A stretch of DNA of 36,086 bases from the NCBI GenBank assembly GCA_027624075.1, contig JAQBUH010000022.1, positions 1-36,086 of the forward strand, read 5' to 3'. This stretch comes from Chloroflexota bacterium (lineage in GTDB: Bacteria > Chloroflexota > Dehalococcoidia > Lucifugimonadales > Lucifugimonadaceae). The notes below the pieces were generated by a model that was not told where the DNA came from, made no database searches, and saw nothing but the letters and a program-made list of their open reading frames with translations. Positions within the stretch are counted from its first letter, which is position 1. The number at the start of each line of letters is the position of its first letter. This document shows positions 14,860 to 23,543 of the stretch, in pieces. Made by a program: the position numbers and the translations under genes.

Positions 14860-15993
14860 TCACGAGGGATGAGAATCCCCCACGCGCTCCTCGTAAACCT
14901 TTAGCTCGTTGTAAAGTGCGTCCCGCTCTACAGGTATCCGCCTGGCGTCGCGAATCGAGTTCAGCATCCGGTCACGAGCCCTGCCCGCCGGTGAGTCCGC
15001 CAGCGCAGCGTGCGCAATCCGCTCCTTGCCGATCGTGCCGTCAAGGTCGTTCGCCCCGAAGTTCAGGCCGATCGACGCCGTCGCCTCGCCAAGCATCACC
15101 CAGTACGCCTTGATGTACTTGATGTTGTCCAGCATCAGGCGTGCCGCGGCGATCATCTTCAGGTCGTCCATCGGCGGCGTGTGCCTTGGCCGCAGCTTCG
15201 TGAAACCGACCTGGTACTCGAGCGGAATAAACGCCAGGAAACCGCCGGTCTCATCCTGGATCTCCCGCAGCCGGATCAGGTGGTCGATGCGCTCTCCGAA
15301 CGTCTCGATGTGCCCGTACAGCAGCGTGCAGTTCGAGTTGATGCCCATGCGGTGCGCCGTCTTGTGTATCTCTGCCCAGCGGTCCGCGTTCGCCTTCCCC
15401 GGCAGCAGCGCCTTGTGGACACGCGGCGAGAACACCTCTGCGCCTCCGCCCGGCATCGACTCAAGCCCGGCCTCTTTGAAAATCGCCAGCGACTCTTCTG
15501 GCGGGACCTTCCAGCGGCGGTGGAAGTAGTCGATCTCCGAGGCGGTGAACGCCTTAACCTGCACGTTCGGATACTTCTCGTGGATGTTGCGGACCATGTC
15601 GACGTAGTACTGGAACGGCCACGTCGGGTGGTGACCGCCTACGATGTGGACCTCCCTGATGTCGTCATCCATGTGAGACATGATCTCTTCCATGGACATC
15701 TCGTAGGCCTCTTCGTCGCCGGGCTTCTTGGCAAAGTCACAGAACTTGCAGCTGAGCACGCAGATGTTGGTCGGGTTGATGTGCCGGTTCAGGACGAAGT
15801 ACACCTTGTCGCCGGTGACGCGCTTCTTTGCGAAGTCGGCGATTCGGCCGGCCCCCGCGAAGTCGTCGGTCTCAAGGACCGCAACGCCCTGCTCAAGCGT
15901 GAGCCGCCTCTCCTCCTGCACAGCGTCCCAGATGGGAAAAAGCGCCGGGTCTGTGAGGTGTATGTCCCGTGCTAGCTCCAGTAGCGAGACCAT
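14860..15993 (-). CDS. mqnE: Aminodeoxyfutalosine synthase (MqnE), radical SAM
   Basis: A 377-residue radical SAM enzyme that joins 3-enolpyruvoyl-benzoate to the adenosyl group of S-adenosylmethionine, giving aminodeoxyfutalosine. The cluster motif is CVLSCKFC (Cys78, Cys82, Cys85), preceded by YFVLNRHINPTN and followed by DFAKKPGDEEAY. HIVGGHHPTWPFQYYVDMVR, SMPGGGAEVFSPRVH, LLYGHIETFGERIDHL and LAFIPLEYQ separate it from MqnC. The ATG at 15993 lies inside the end of ubiD (22-base overlap), which suggests coupled translation. The aminodeoxyfutalosine product would need a nucleosidase before MqnC; none is in the window. Confidence 0.96.
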   Translation of the reverse strand: MVSLLELARDIHLTDPALFPIWDAVQEERRLTLEQGVAVLETDDFAGAGRIADFAKKRVTGDKVYFVLNRHINPTNICVLSCKFCDFAKKPGDEEAYEMSMEEIMSHMDDDIREVHIVGGHHPTWPFQYYVDMVRNIHEKYPNVQVKAFTASEIDYFHRRWKVPPEESLAIFKEAGLESMPGGGAEVFSPRVHKALLPGKANADRWAEIHKTAHRMGINSNCTLLYGHIETFGERIDHLIRLREIQDETGGFLAFIPLEYQVGFTKLRPRHTPPMDDLKMIAAARLMLDNIKYIKAYWVMLGEATASIGLNFGANDLDGTIGKERIAHAALADSPAGRARDRMLNSIRDARRIPVERDALYNELKVYEERVGDSHPS

Positions 15994-17732
15994 TGGCTGT
16001 CAACCTTCCTGACCACGTCCGGGTCCATCACCAGCGGTTTCGGGTAGCTGTCTTTCCACGTTGCGTCTATGGCCATGATGCCGTGGTAGACCGGCTCAAT
16101 CCCCTTGAACTCGGCGGTACTGAACGAAACGTCACGCGCGCAGTCAAAGCGGGTGAATATGCCCCAGAGCAGTTCGATGTCGTTGTCGATATCGACATCC
16201 TCTGAGACGGCGACGATGATGCTGAGGTCGCCGAGCAGAGGGTTGCGGACGAGCCGCTCAAGCAGCGGCCGGCCTTCGCCGCGCATCTGCACAACAAGCA
16301 TCGTACGCCCAACCAGCCGGTGCTTGAGCGCGCCTGTTGTGAGTTGCGCCAGGTTCACAGGCAGCGCGGTCGCTGAAATGCCGTCGCCCCCGCGCTGGCT
16401 GCCCGTTGCGTCAATAATCATCTTCGATCCACGGTCCTGCGAGGGACCCGTGAAGTCGAGAGTGTCCGCAGAGGTCCGCGCGATGAGGTGGAAGTCCTCT
16501 TCCGGCCTGAAGTTGCGGCGAATCGCCTGAAGCACCGCAGACGGGTCTCGCGGGTTTACGTCAGGGCCGACAAGGATGATGCACTTCGAGAGCGAAAGCT
16601 GCCCTTCGCCGAGTATCGAGAGCGCCGTCTTGATCGGCTCCTTCTTATAGCGGCTCTCGACAGAGACGACGAGCAGGTTGTGGAACCCTGCCTCGTAGTA
16701 TGCCCACATGCCCTTGATCTCACGGTGCATGAGGCGGATCAGCGGTGAGAGGATCTGCTGCGTCGCGTCGCCGATGTAGCGGTCTTCCTGCGGCGGCTTG
16801 CCGACCACCGTGGCGGGATAGATCGCGTTCTTCCTCCGGGTGACGGTGCGGATCTCGAATACCGGGAACTCTGCCGCCTCCGAGTAGTGGCCGAAGTGGT
16901 CGCCAAACGGCCCTTCCAACCGGCGCCTGCCGGGCCGGACGGTTCCTTCAAGGATGAACTCTGCGTTCGCAGGCACGCTAAGGTTGACGCTCTTGCCCCG
17001 TGTCATTGGCGTCCTTGCGCCGCGGACAATGCCGGCGAAAGCCGCCTCGTCCATGCCCTCTGGGAGCGCCATGACGGACGCCAGGATGAGCGCAGGGTCG
17101 CCACCGAGCGCCACCGCCATCTCAAGCGGCTGGTTCATCTTCTCTGCGTTGAAATAGTGGAACCCGCCGCCCTTCTGGATCTGCATATGCATCCCCGTAG
17201 TGGTGGCGTTGTAGACCTGCATCCGGTACATGCCGACGTTGTTATCGCCGGTCTCAGGGTCACGGCTGAACACCAGTGGCAGCGTTATGAACCGGCCGCC
17301 GTCCCCTGGCCAGCACTTGAGCGTTGGCAGCGCGCTCAGGTCAGGCTCTTCGATAATCTCCTGTGCGGGACCGCTCCGCCGAATCTTGGGCCGCATCTTG
17401 AGAAGCCGGAGACCCGTCTTGCGGTTGCGCCACAACGCGCCCAGCGACGGCGGGTTGACGTCCTGCGCGAACCGCACCAGCTCCTCACCGATCTCCTCAG
17501 GGTCTCGCCCAAGCGCCAGTTCGATTCGCTTCTTGCTTGCAAGCAGGTTGATGGCGAGCGGGTACCTGGAGCCCTTCACGTTCTCGAATAGCAGCGCGGG
17601 GCGAGCCTCTCGAACGGCCCTCGTCGCGATCTCGGTGATCTCGAGTTCGGGGTCGACCTCCACCTGCACGCGCTGCAACTGCCCCTCTTTTTCGAGGCGT
17701 CGGATGTAGGACTGCAAGTCTGTGAAGGCCAT
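15972..17732 (-). CDS. ubiD: UbiD-family decarboxylase for menaquinone synthesis
   Basis: A 586-residue prenylated-FMN-dependent decarboxylase of the UbiD family. In this cluster it most likely decarboxylates the prenylated 6-naphthoate intermediate, as proposed for the SCO4490 group of Streptomyces. Family marks are NLLASKKRIELALG, NVGMYRMQVYN, GGGFHYFNAEK, the cofactor/active-site stretch EGPFGDHFGHYSE, and CIILVGPDVNPRDPSAVLQAI. I chose the ATG at 17732 (MAFTDLQSYIRRLE) because GGGAAC precedes it and the family starts there; the longer frame has an unlike N-terminus. The start lies 11 bases after the ubiX stop, and UbiX supplies the prenylated FMN it needs. It overlaps mqnE at its 3' end. 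Confidence 0.93.
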   Translation of the reverse strand: MAFTDLQSYIRRLEKEGQLQRVQVEVDPELEITEIATRAVREARPALLFENVKGSRYPLAINLLASKKRIELALGRDPEEIGEELVRFAQDVNPPSLGALWRNRKTGLRLLKMRPKIRRSGPAQEIIEEPDLSALPTLKCWPGDGGRFITLPLVFSRDPETGDNNVGMYRMQVYNATTTGMHMQIQKGGGFHYFNAEKMNQPLEMAVALGGDPALILASVMALPEGMDEAAFAGIVRGARTPMTRGKSVNLSVPANAEFILEGTVRPGRRRLEGPFGDHFGHYSEAAEFPVFEIRTVTRRKNAIYPATVVGKPPQEDRYIGDATQQILSPLIRLMHREIKGMWAYYEAGFHNLLVVSVESRYKKEPIKTALSILGEGQLSLSKCIILVGPDVNPRDPSAVLQAIRRNFRPEEDFHLIARTSADTLDFTGPSQDRGSKMIIDATGSQRGGDGISATALPVNLAQLTTGALKHRLVGRTMLVVQMRGEGRPLLERLVRNPLLGDLSIIVAVSEDVDIDNDIELLWGIFTRFDCARDVSFSTAEFKGIEPVYHGIMAIDATWKDSYPKPLVMDPDVVRKVDSQWSRYWS

Positions 17733-17743
17733 CTGTGTTCCCG

Positions 17744-18379
17744 TTAGTCCTGGTCTGCGTACGCCGGAGGCTCCGGCCCTGTCCACTCTTTGAGCAGGGC
17801 CGAGTCGACGCCAAGGTGTGAAAGTATGCGGCCGGCGACCATATCGACGAGGTCCTGGACGGACGATGGCCGATGGTAATAGCCGGGAGAGCCCGGCAGC
17901 ACGATGGCGCCGGCCTCTGTCACCGCTGTCATGTTACGCAGATGGATGAGGCTGAGCGGCGTTTCACGGGTGACGAGAATCAGCTTTCGCCGCTCTTTCA
18001 GGCAGACGTCAGCCGCACGCTCAAGGAGCCCGCTCGACACGCCGGTCGCGATCTTCGCAAGCGTTCCGCCCGAGCACGGCACGACGACCATGCCGTCCGT
18101 GTGGAATGAGCCGGACGCAATGCTTGCCGCAACGTCTCTGTGATGAAGCATCTCAAGCTGCGTCCCGCCTGACTTGACGCCAAGCCACTCCAGCACGTCC
18201 GGGTGGTCGGTCTCCGTGTTGCCTGTAAGCAGCAGGCCTTCCTCTACCTCAAGCACTCGGCGGCCTGCCTCGCTGATGACGCACTTCACATCGTGCCCGC
18301 CGGCAAGCAGCCCCTGGAGCACGCGCTTTGCGTAAGGAGCGCCGGACGCGCCTGCTATTCCGACTATGTACCTGCCCAT
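17744..18379 (-). CDS. ubiX: UbiX-family flavin prenyltransferase
   Basis: A 211-residue flavin prenyltransferase that makes prenylated FMN from dimethylallyl phosphate and FMN for the UbiD partner encoded just downstream. The fold marks are IVGIAGASGAPYAKRVLQGL at the N-terminus, DGMVVVPCSGGTLAKIATGVSSGLLERAADVCLKERRKLILVTRETPLS in the middle, and LPGSPGYYHRPSSVQDLVDMVAGRIL near the end. The UbiX/Pad1 length and order are normal. The pairing with ubiD at 11 bases is the usual arrangement. Transcription probably comes from upstream (ubiA, tetR), 91 bases away. Confidence 0.95.
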   Translation of the reverse strand: MGRYIVGIAGASGAPYAKRVLQGLLAGGHDVKCVISEAGRRVLEVEEGLLLTGNTETDHPDVLEWLGVKSGGTQLEMLHHRDVAASIASGSFHTDGMVVVPCSGGTLAKIATGVSSGLLERAADVCLKERRKLILVTRETPLSLIHLRNMTAVTEAGAIVLPGSPGYYHRPSSVQDLVDMVAGRILSHLGVDSALLKEWTGPEPPAYADQD

Positions 18380-18470
18380 GGAAAGGCCCTTTTCTGACGA
18401 GCTAAACAGTACGCAAAAGACGTGGTCGGCAGGTTCATATACGCGGTTTCGGAGGGTTCAGCCTGATACC

Positions 18471-19379
18471 TCATGAGAAAACCACGGAGTCGGCTGCGGC
18501 GAACAGTCCGAAGACGAGCGCAATGATGCCGTTCATCGTGAAGAACGCCATGTTCAACCGTGACAGGTTGTTCGCTGAGACCAGGCTGTTTTCGTAGGCG
18601 AGCAGCACCGCAGCCGCACCAGCGCCAACGTAGTAAAGCGCCCCTGCGCCAGCGATAGCCCCGGCCGTGATAAGCAACGCGGCGGCGGTCAGGTGGAAGA
18701 GGCGTGCCGTGTTGATGGCAGCCGGAATTCCGAACCGCTGCGGTATCGAGTGCAGCCCCTGTGCCCTGTCCACCTCGCGGTCAGCCGTGGCGTAGAGCAC
18801 ATCGAACCCTGCCACCCAGAACATGCCTGCGAAGCCCATGACTATCGACCACGCGGGTAGCGTGCCCGTCATTGCGATTGCCACTGCCGGAGGGACGATG
18901 AGGTAGACGCTCCCCATGCCAAGGTGGGCGAGCCATGTGAGACGCTTCAGGTACGGGTAGACGATCATGACCGCGAGTGGGACCGGCGCCAGCGGCCATG
19001 CCATCCTGTCCAACTGCGAGGTTGTGGCTATGAATATGACGCCAAAGACCAGCATGTAGCCGATGAGTTGCAACCTCGACACGACGCCGGTTGCGGTCGG
19101 TCGAGACGCTGTCCGCGGGTTTCGTGCGTCGATCTCTGCGTCGATGAGCCTGTTCGCAGCCATCCCGAACGTCCGCATGCTCACCATCGCCAGCACAACC
19201 CAGCCGAACGAGCCCCAATCGGGCCAACCGCCGGAGACCGTGAACGCGGCTGCCACGGCAAACGGTAGCGCAAACACCGAGTGCTCGAACTTGATCGTCT
19301 CGAGGAAAAGCCGGAAGCGCCGCACCGGCCCGGGTGCTGCCATCGACGCCGTCGCATGTTCTGCCTGCGCCCTGCTCAT
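18471..19379 (-). CDS. ubiA: UbiA-family prenyltransferase for menaquinone synthesis (MqnP-like)
   Basis: A 302-residue integral membrane prenyltransferase with eight or nine helices. The two Asp-rich motifs that bind the prenyl diphosphate through magnesium are NRLIDAEIDARNPRT and DVLYATADREVDRAQ. Among mqn genes it most likely attaches the isoprenoid tail to 1,4-dihydroxy-6-naphthoate, the role proposed for SCO4491/MqnP. Its N-terminus (FLETIKFEHSVFALPFAVAAAF) is that of the UbiA branch used in the futalosine route. The ATG overlaps the stop of the TetR gene by four bases (ATGA), so regulator and prenyltransferase are translationally coupled. Confidence 0.92.
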   Translation of the reverse strand: MSRAQAEHATASMAAPGPVRRFRLFLETIKFEHSVFALPFAVAAAFTVSGGWPDWGSFGWVVLAMVSMRTFGMAANRLIDAEIDARNPRTASRPTATGVVSRLQLIGYMLVFGVIFIATTSQLDRMAWPLAPVPLAVMIVYPYLKRLTWLAHLGMGSVYLIVPPAVAIAMTGTLPAWSIVMGFAGMFWVAGFDVLYATADREVDRAQGLHSIPQRFGIPAAINTARLFHLTAAALLITAGAIAGAGALYYVGAGAAAVLLAYENSLVSANNLSRLNMAFFTMNGIIALVFGLFAAADSVVFS

Positions 19380-20014
19380 CGGGCGAGCTCCGCCGGCATC
19401 GGCACTGGCATCGGCGCACGCACTCCGCCCATGAGCACTACGGCAACCTCATCGGCACGCTGCGCCGGGCTCGGACCGCCAGCGTGGAGCCAGTGGATCA
19501 CCAGCTCATTGACCGCTCCGAGCCAGATGCGGGCGGTCAGCGCCGGGTCGGCTTCCACCATCTCGCCGTTCAAGACCGCCTCACGGAGCCTGCCCTCGAT
19601 CACAGCGGCGAACCGGTCGAATATCTCAGCCCGCTTGCGCTCGAACTGGTTTCCCATGCTGTAGCCCTGGACCATCAGCAGCCGCGCCAGCCGTCTCTTG
19701 CGGGAGAGCGCGGTTAACACCGCCCGGAGCGCCTGCTCTGCACGGTCCAGCGCCGGTCCGTCGCCGGCGGCGGCCTCTTCCGCCTTCGACACCAGGCGGT
19801 CTGCCAGCCGGTCGAGAACTGCGAAAAAGAGCCTTTCCTTGCTGGGAAAGTGAAAATAGAGCCCGCCCTTTGAGAGCGACGTGCGACGGCCGATCGCATC
19901 GACGATTGCGTCGTGATAGCCGTTGTCCCCGAACACGGCCTCTGCCGCCTCGAGTATCCGCTCTCTGGTCTGTGAGTTTGTCGTGGTCACCGGTTGCCCG
20001 TTAATCTGGCGCAA
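19376..20014 (-). CDS. TetR/AcrR-family regulator coupled to ubiA
   Basis: A 212-residue repressor. Residues 16-63 form the TetR DNA-binding domain: TRERILEAAEAVFGDNGYHDAIVDAIGRRTSLSKGGLYFHFPSKERLF. The rest is the helical ligand-binding and dimer domain, with no recognisable ligand class. A perfect dyad (20041-20054) lies 27 bases upstream of the start and is probably its operator. It is the first gene of the menaquinone block and shares an ATGA with ubiA. It is likely to control at least ubiA and perhaps ubiX-ubiD-mqnE. The signal could be a quinone, fatty-acyl or isoprenoid compound, but that is a guess. Confidence 0.88.
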   Translation of the reverse strand: MRQINGQPVTTTNSQTRERILEAAEAVFGDNGYHDAIVDAIGRRTSLSKGGLYFHFPSKERLFFAVLDRLADRLVSKAEEAAAGDGPALDRAEQALRAVLTALSRKRRLARLLMVQGYSMGNQFERKRAEIFDRFAAVIEGRLREAVLNGEMVEADPALTARIWLGAVNELVIHWLHAGGPSPAQRADEVAVVLMGGVRAPMPVPMPAELAR

Positions 20015-20040
20015 GTGGCGAGTCTCGCCGTGCTGTGCCG

Positions 20041-20054
20041 ACCGACCAGTCGGT
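20041..20054. promoter_or_regulatory. Likely TetR operator
   Basis: ACCGAC CA GTCGGT is a perfect inverted repeat with a two-base centre, 27 bases upstream of the TetR start. Its size and ACCGAC/GTCGGT arms are typical of TetR/AcrR operators. A weak promoter (TTGAGG, 17 bases, TAGCAT on the minus strand) lies just upstream, so binding would block early transcription. Confidence 0.65.
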
Positions 20055-20267
20055 TTGTCATGTCTTGAATGCTATCAAGCACTTCAGCCCGCCTCAAGCT
20101 CATGGGGCGTCGATGCTAGTGTAGTGTCGCCTGATTAGTTGCACGGGCTACGGCATTGCCTCAGCCTGATGTGCGGGCAGTGGGAAGATACTGGCAGCCG
20201 CGCCGCTTGAGTGTCCGACAGCTTGCAGCCGCCGCGCCCGTGTGGCAAGGTCTGCCGCGGGATGGCC

Positions 20268-20342
20268 TGTCATTCCGGACTTGATCCAGAATCTCTCGTT
20301 GTCCGGTTTCATGAGAGATGCTGAGTCAAGCTCAGCATGACA
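20268..20342. repeat. Dispersed palindromic repeat, copy in first tandem unit
   Basis: Bounded by TGTCAT and ATGACA. The left arm reads TTCCGGA CTTGA TCCAGAA instead of TTCTGAG CTTGA CTCAGAA, with matching changes on both sides of the small hairpin. The right arm is ATGCTGAG TCAAG CTCAGCAT, a perfect eight-pair dyad. Confidence 0.85.
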
Positions 20343-20423
20343 GACTCTGGCAGGGTCGCCGCTTGAGGGTCCGGCAGCTTGCAGCCGCCGCGCCCGTGTG
20401 GCGAGGTCTGCCGCGGGATGGCC

Positions 20424-20498
20424 TGTCATTCCGGACTTGATCCAGAACCTCTCGTTGTCCGGTTTCATGAGAGATGCTGAGTCAAGCTCAGCATGACA
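20424..20498. repeat. Dispersed palindromic repeat, copy in second tandem unit
   Basis: Same as the copy at 20268-20342 apart from one base (AACCTCTC for AATCTCTC). It ends 110 bases before the chosen start of the SMP-30 gene. Confidence 0.85.
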
Positions 20499-20608
20499 GT
20501 GTTGGCACAAGTCGACAGCCCACCGCCCAGTTTGACCCACTCTCCAGCCCCTTTACCCGGCGAGTGTACAAGCAGAAAATACCCCACACGCCCGCTCCGG
20601 AGAACTTG

Positions 20609-21472
20609 TTGACACCACAACTCCCAGAGAACCTCCCAGACCAGGTCCAAGTTGTCGCGTCGGGAATCGACGTCCCTGAGGGGCCGGCGTGGGGGCCAGA
20701 CGGCTCGCTCTACTTCGTCAGCGCAGGCGAGGGCCGGGTGTACCGGCTCGGCGCTGACGGGCAGCCGGTTAAGGTCGTTGACACCGGCGGGCGGCCGAAC
20801 GGCCTTGCGTTCTCCGCAGACGGCACCCTCTTCATTGCCGACGCCGGAATGCAGGCGATCCTTCGTCTCGACGCCAGCGGCGATATCGAGGTATTCGCGG
20901 ACAGCCACGAGTCGATGAGGTTCGGCGGACCTAACGACCTGGCGTTCCTGCCGAATGGCGATCTGCTGTTCACAGATCCCGCCCGGACGCCTCTGCCTGA
21001 CCCGGCGATCAGCCCGATCTTCAGGGTGAAGCCGAACGGCGAGGTCAGCCTGTTCGCCGGCGATATCGCCTATCCGAACGGAGTCGACGTGACGGCGGAC
21101 GGCAAGGGTGTATTTGTGGCCGAGATGCGCGCCCACAGGCTGGTCAGGTTCGGCATTGACGCAGCCGGCAACGCGGTTGACGAGAAGCTGGTGCGCCGCT
21201 TCCATGACCCGGCCTCACCTGACGGCATGGCAGTTGACGTCGAGGGAAGAGTCTTCGTGTCGCTGCCCGGACTGCAATCACTAGCGCTGGTCGGGCCCGG
21301 CGGAGAGCTTGCCGAACTGTATTACAGCCCGAAGTGGCGGCCCTCAAACGTTACGTTCGGCGGCGCCGGCCTGCGCACCGTGTTCGTCACATCCGAGTCA
21401 GACGGCTCGATCTACTCGTTCAGGCACACGTCGGCGGGTGTCGACCTGCTCCACCTGCCTGCTAGCGTCTGA
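20609..21472 (+). CDS. SMP-30/gluconolactonase-type beta-propeller hydrolase
   Basis: A six-bladed beta-propeller protein of about 287 residues related to gluconolactonase and SMP-30. Blade repeats are visible as GPAWGPDGSLYFVSAGEGRVYRL, NGLAFSADGTLFIADAGMQAILRL, PNDLAFLPNGDLLFTDPA, PNGVDVTADGKGVFVAEM and DGMAVDVEGRVFVSL. Acidic residues at blade starts would hold the catalytic calcium. The longest frame begins at 20474 inside a repeat, which is unlikely to be coding. The TTG at 20609 has GGAG (20599-20602) six bases upstream and gives a normal-length protein; TTG 20606 and GTG 20564 are alternatives. No signal peptide is seen. The true substrate, a lactone or an ester, is unknown. Confidence 0.85.
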   Translation: MTPQLPENLPDQVQVVASGIDVPEGPAWGPDGSLYFVSAGEGRVYRLGADGQPVKVVDTGGRPNGLAFSADGTLFIADAGMQAILRLDASGDIEVFADSHESMRFGGPNDLAFLPNGDLLFTDPARTPLPDPAISPIFRVKPNGEVSLFAGDIAYPNGVDVTADGKGVFVAEMRAHRLVRFGIDAAGNAVDEKLVRRFHDPASPDGMAVDVEGRVFVSLPGLQSLALVGPGGELAELYYSPKWRPSNVTFGGAGLRTVFVTSESDGSIYSFRHTSAGVDLLHLPASV

Positions 21473-21572
21473 GCCTCGCCGCCCTTTCTCAGAGCGGCCG
21501 GTATCGAGGCGCCGCCAGTGTTCGCCAGTGTTCGCCAGAGTTCGCCGGCGAAGCCGCGCGCATCTCGCGTGA

Positions 21573-23381
21573 TCACCTGCGGCCGAACTCACGCTCCAGC
21601 ATGCCTGCCGCGAGGTGGATCATCGTCGGCCTGCCATGCGGGCACGTCCTGGGCTGCTCGCACGCCTCAAGCTGGCGTATCAGCGCCTTCGCCTCGTCGT
21701 TCGCAACGGTCCGGCCCGCCCTGATCGCCGAGTGGCACGCAATCGTCGACAGCATCCGCTCCGCCCACCAGCCGCCCTGGCGTCCCTCGGCCACGCCATC
21801 GAGAAGCCCGATGAGCGCCGCGCGGCCGGACCTGCCGCCTGTTGCAAGCATCGCCGGGACCGCACGCAGCAGGACGGAGCGGTCTCCGAACGGCTCGACG
21901 GTGAACCCTGCGGCGACAAGGTCTTCGCCGTGCGCCGTGAGCTCCGTGAAGTGAGCGGGCGAGAGGTCGATGGTCTCCGGCTCCAGAAGCGGCTGAGACT
22001 CGGCGGAGCGGTCTGCAAACTGGCGCGTCACCCGTTCGTAGAGCACGCGCTCGTGCGCGGCGTGCTGGTCTATCAGGTAGATACCGTCCGGCCCCTCGGC
22101 GATGATGTATGTGTCCTGCGACTGGCCGATGACACGCAGCACCGGCAGCACGTTCCGGTGGGTTGACGAAGGCCCCGCCTCCTCGCCATGACCGCTGCCG
22201 TCGTCCACCGCGACGCCGTTCGAGTACGAGCCTGCCACACCGTTTAAGCCGTCTGGGCCGTCTGGGCCGTTCGACCCGTTCGCCACGTTCTCAAGATTGG
22301 GCCACGACGCCTCCTCGAACAGCCGCCTTTCGCCAGAGGAGCCGGCGCCGGCGGCGGCGCGCTGACCCGGCATAGCGACGCGATGCACCGGCGCCAGCTC
22401 GGCAAGCGCGGCGCGCACCGTCTGCTGGACAGTGGAGAAGACGAGCTGCTCCCGCAGGAAGCGCACTTCGGCCTTCGCAGGGTGAACATTCACGTCTATG
22501 TCCTCGAACGGCGCAGATATGTAGACGGCTGCGATCGGGAAGTGGCGCTCAGGCAGGTAGCCGTGATACGCCTGCTCGATGGCGAACGAAATGCGCCTGC
22601 TCTGCACCAGCCTGCCGTTTACAGCGATCGTGATGTAGCGCCTGTTGCCGCGGGCAATCGACGGTGAGCAGACGAGGCCAGAGGCGCTGAACGGCGAGTC
22701 ACCGTCCGGCGCCAGCGGTATCATCGCCGCCGCGACTTGCGCCCCGTAGAGCGCCGCGATCACGTCACGCGGCTCGCCGCCGCCCGGAGTCGAAAGGCGG
22801 TCTTTTCCGTCTACGCTCAGCGCAAACGCCACTTCGGGCCGCGCCAGCGCCAGACCCGCCACCACCTCGTGGATACGGGTCGACTCGCTGGCCGGGCTGG
22901 CCATGAACTTGAGCCGTGCAGGGACGTTCCTGAACAGGTGCCGAACGGACACTGTTGTGCCTGCGGGCGCGCCGGCAGGGGACGGCGGATCGGAGTCACC
23001 AAACCTGATCTCGTAGCGGACGCCGGCATCGGACTCAGGCTGACGGCTTACGGTGTCCACTTCGGCGACAGAGGCTATCGACGGCAGCGCCTCGCCACGG
23101 AAACCCATGCTCCTGATGTCGTTCAGGTCCGAGTCTTCGCTGATCTTGCTGGTGGCGAACCGCTCGAAGGCGAGCGCAATCTCACCGGGCGGAATGCCCC
23201 GGCCGTTGTCGACGACCCTGATGAGCCTGAGCCCGCCGCCCTCGACCGTCACGTCGATTCGTGAGGCGCCGGCGTCGAGTGAGTTTTCGACCAACTCCTT
23301 GACCACAGACGCCGGGCGCTCGATCACCTCGCCTGCCGCGATGCGGGACGCAAGGGACTCGCTGAGTATATGTATCGCCAT
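21573..23381 (-). CDS. mutL: DNA mismatch repair endonuclease MutL
   Basis: A 602-residue MutL. The GHKL ATPase domain (1-330) shows IAAGEVIERPASVVKELVENSLDAGA, the ATP lid DNGRGIP ... FERFATSKI and GFRGEALPSIASV. After a Gly/Asn/Asp-rich linker (NGSNGPDGPDGLNG) comes the dimerisation and nuclease domain. It has DQHAAHERVLYE, the metal-binding DQHA(x)2E(x)4E endonuclease motif, with ACHSAIRAG and CPHGRP. It is therefore the nicking type used where MutH is absent. I chose the ATG at 23381 (MAIHILSE), with AAGGA 9 bases before it, over a TTG six bases upstream. No mutS is in the window. It converges with the SMP-30 gene. Confidence 0.97.
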   Translation of the reverse strand: MAIHILSESLASRIAAGEVIERPASVVKELVENSLDAGASRIDVTVEGGGLRLIRVVDNGRGIPPGEIALAFERFATSKISEDSDLNDIRSMGFRGEALPSIASVAEVDTVSRQPESDAGVRYEIRFGDSDPPSPAGAPAGTTVSVRHLFRNVPARLKFMASPASESTRIHEVVAGLALARPEVAFALSVDGKDRLSTPGGGEPRDVIAALYGAQVAAAMIPLAPDGDSPFSASGLVCSPSIARGNRRYITIAVNGRLVQSRRISFAIEQAYHGYLPERHFPIAAVYISAPFEDIDVNVHPAKAEVRFLREQLVFSTVQQTVRAALAELAPVHRVAMPGQRAAAGAGSSGERRLFEEASWPNLENVANGSNGPDGPDGLNGVAGSYSNGVAVDDGSGHGEEAGPSSTHRNVLPVLRVIGQSQDTYIIAEGPDGIYLIDQHAAHERVLYERVTRQFADRSAESQPLLEPETIDLSPAHFTELTAHGEDLVAAGFTVEPFGDRSVLLRAVPAMLATGGRSGRAALIGLLDGVAEGRQGGWWAERMLSTIACHSAIRAGRTVANDEAKALIRQLEACEQPRTCPHGRPTMIHLAAGMLEREFGRR

Positions 23382-23387
23382 CGGCAA

Positions 23388-23543
23388 CGATCCTTGACAG
23401 CGTCCGTGAACAGGTAGTGCGTTTCGAGCGCAGCCCGAGCCCGACTCGGGCGCCGGGAGATACGCGGCTCACTATGATAGCCGCGCCCCGGCGGCGGATC
23501 GTCCCGGGACGAGGCTGTACCGCGTACGACGGCGCGCCTGTGC
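23388..23543. other. Gap between mutL and the MFS gene, with hairpins
   Basis: No gene. Two dyads are visible: CCCGAG/CTCGGG (about 23442-23458) and GCGGCT/AGCCGC (23464-23469, 23479-23484). A minus-strand TATCAT between the arms of the second could be the -10 of mutL. No T-run follows either, so they are not clear terminators. Confidence 0.35.

Larger units (their letters stand above)
20201..20499. repeat. 156-bp tandem duplication containing the palindromic repeat
   Basis: Bases 20201-20343 recur at 20357-20499 (offset 156) with four substitutions in 143 bases. The spacer also looks related (ACTGGCAG/CTCTGGCAG), so the unit is about 156 bases. Each unit has a GC-rich head (GCTTGCAGCCGCCGCGCCCG) and one palindrome. 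The rest of the gap 20055-20608 holds no gene that I can see. Confidence 0.92.

Noticed and set aside
15010..15975. 321-residue plus-strand frame opposite mqnE
   Set aside because: It is a shadow of mqnE; long antisense frames are common at this GC content.
20201..20499. Tandem palindromic repeats as a small CRISPR array
   Set aside because: The unit is 156 bases with only two copies, spacers are not unique and no cas gene is present.
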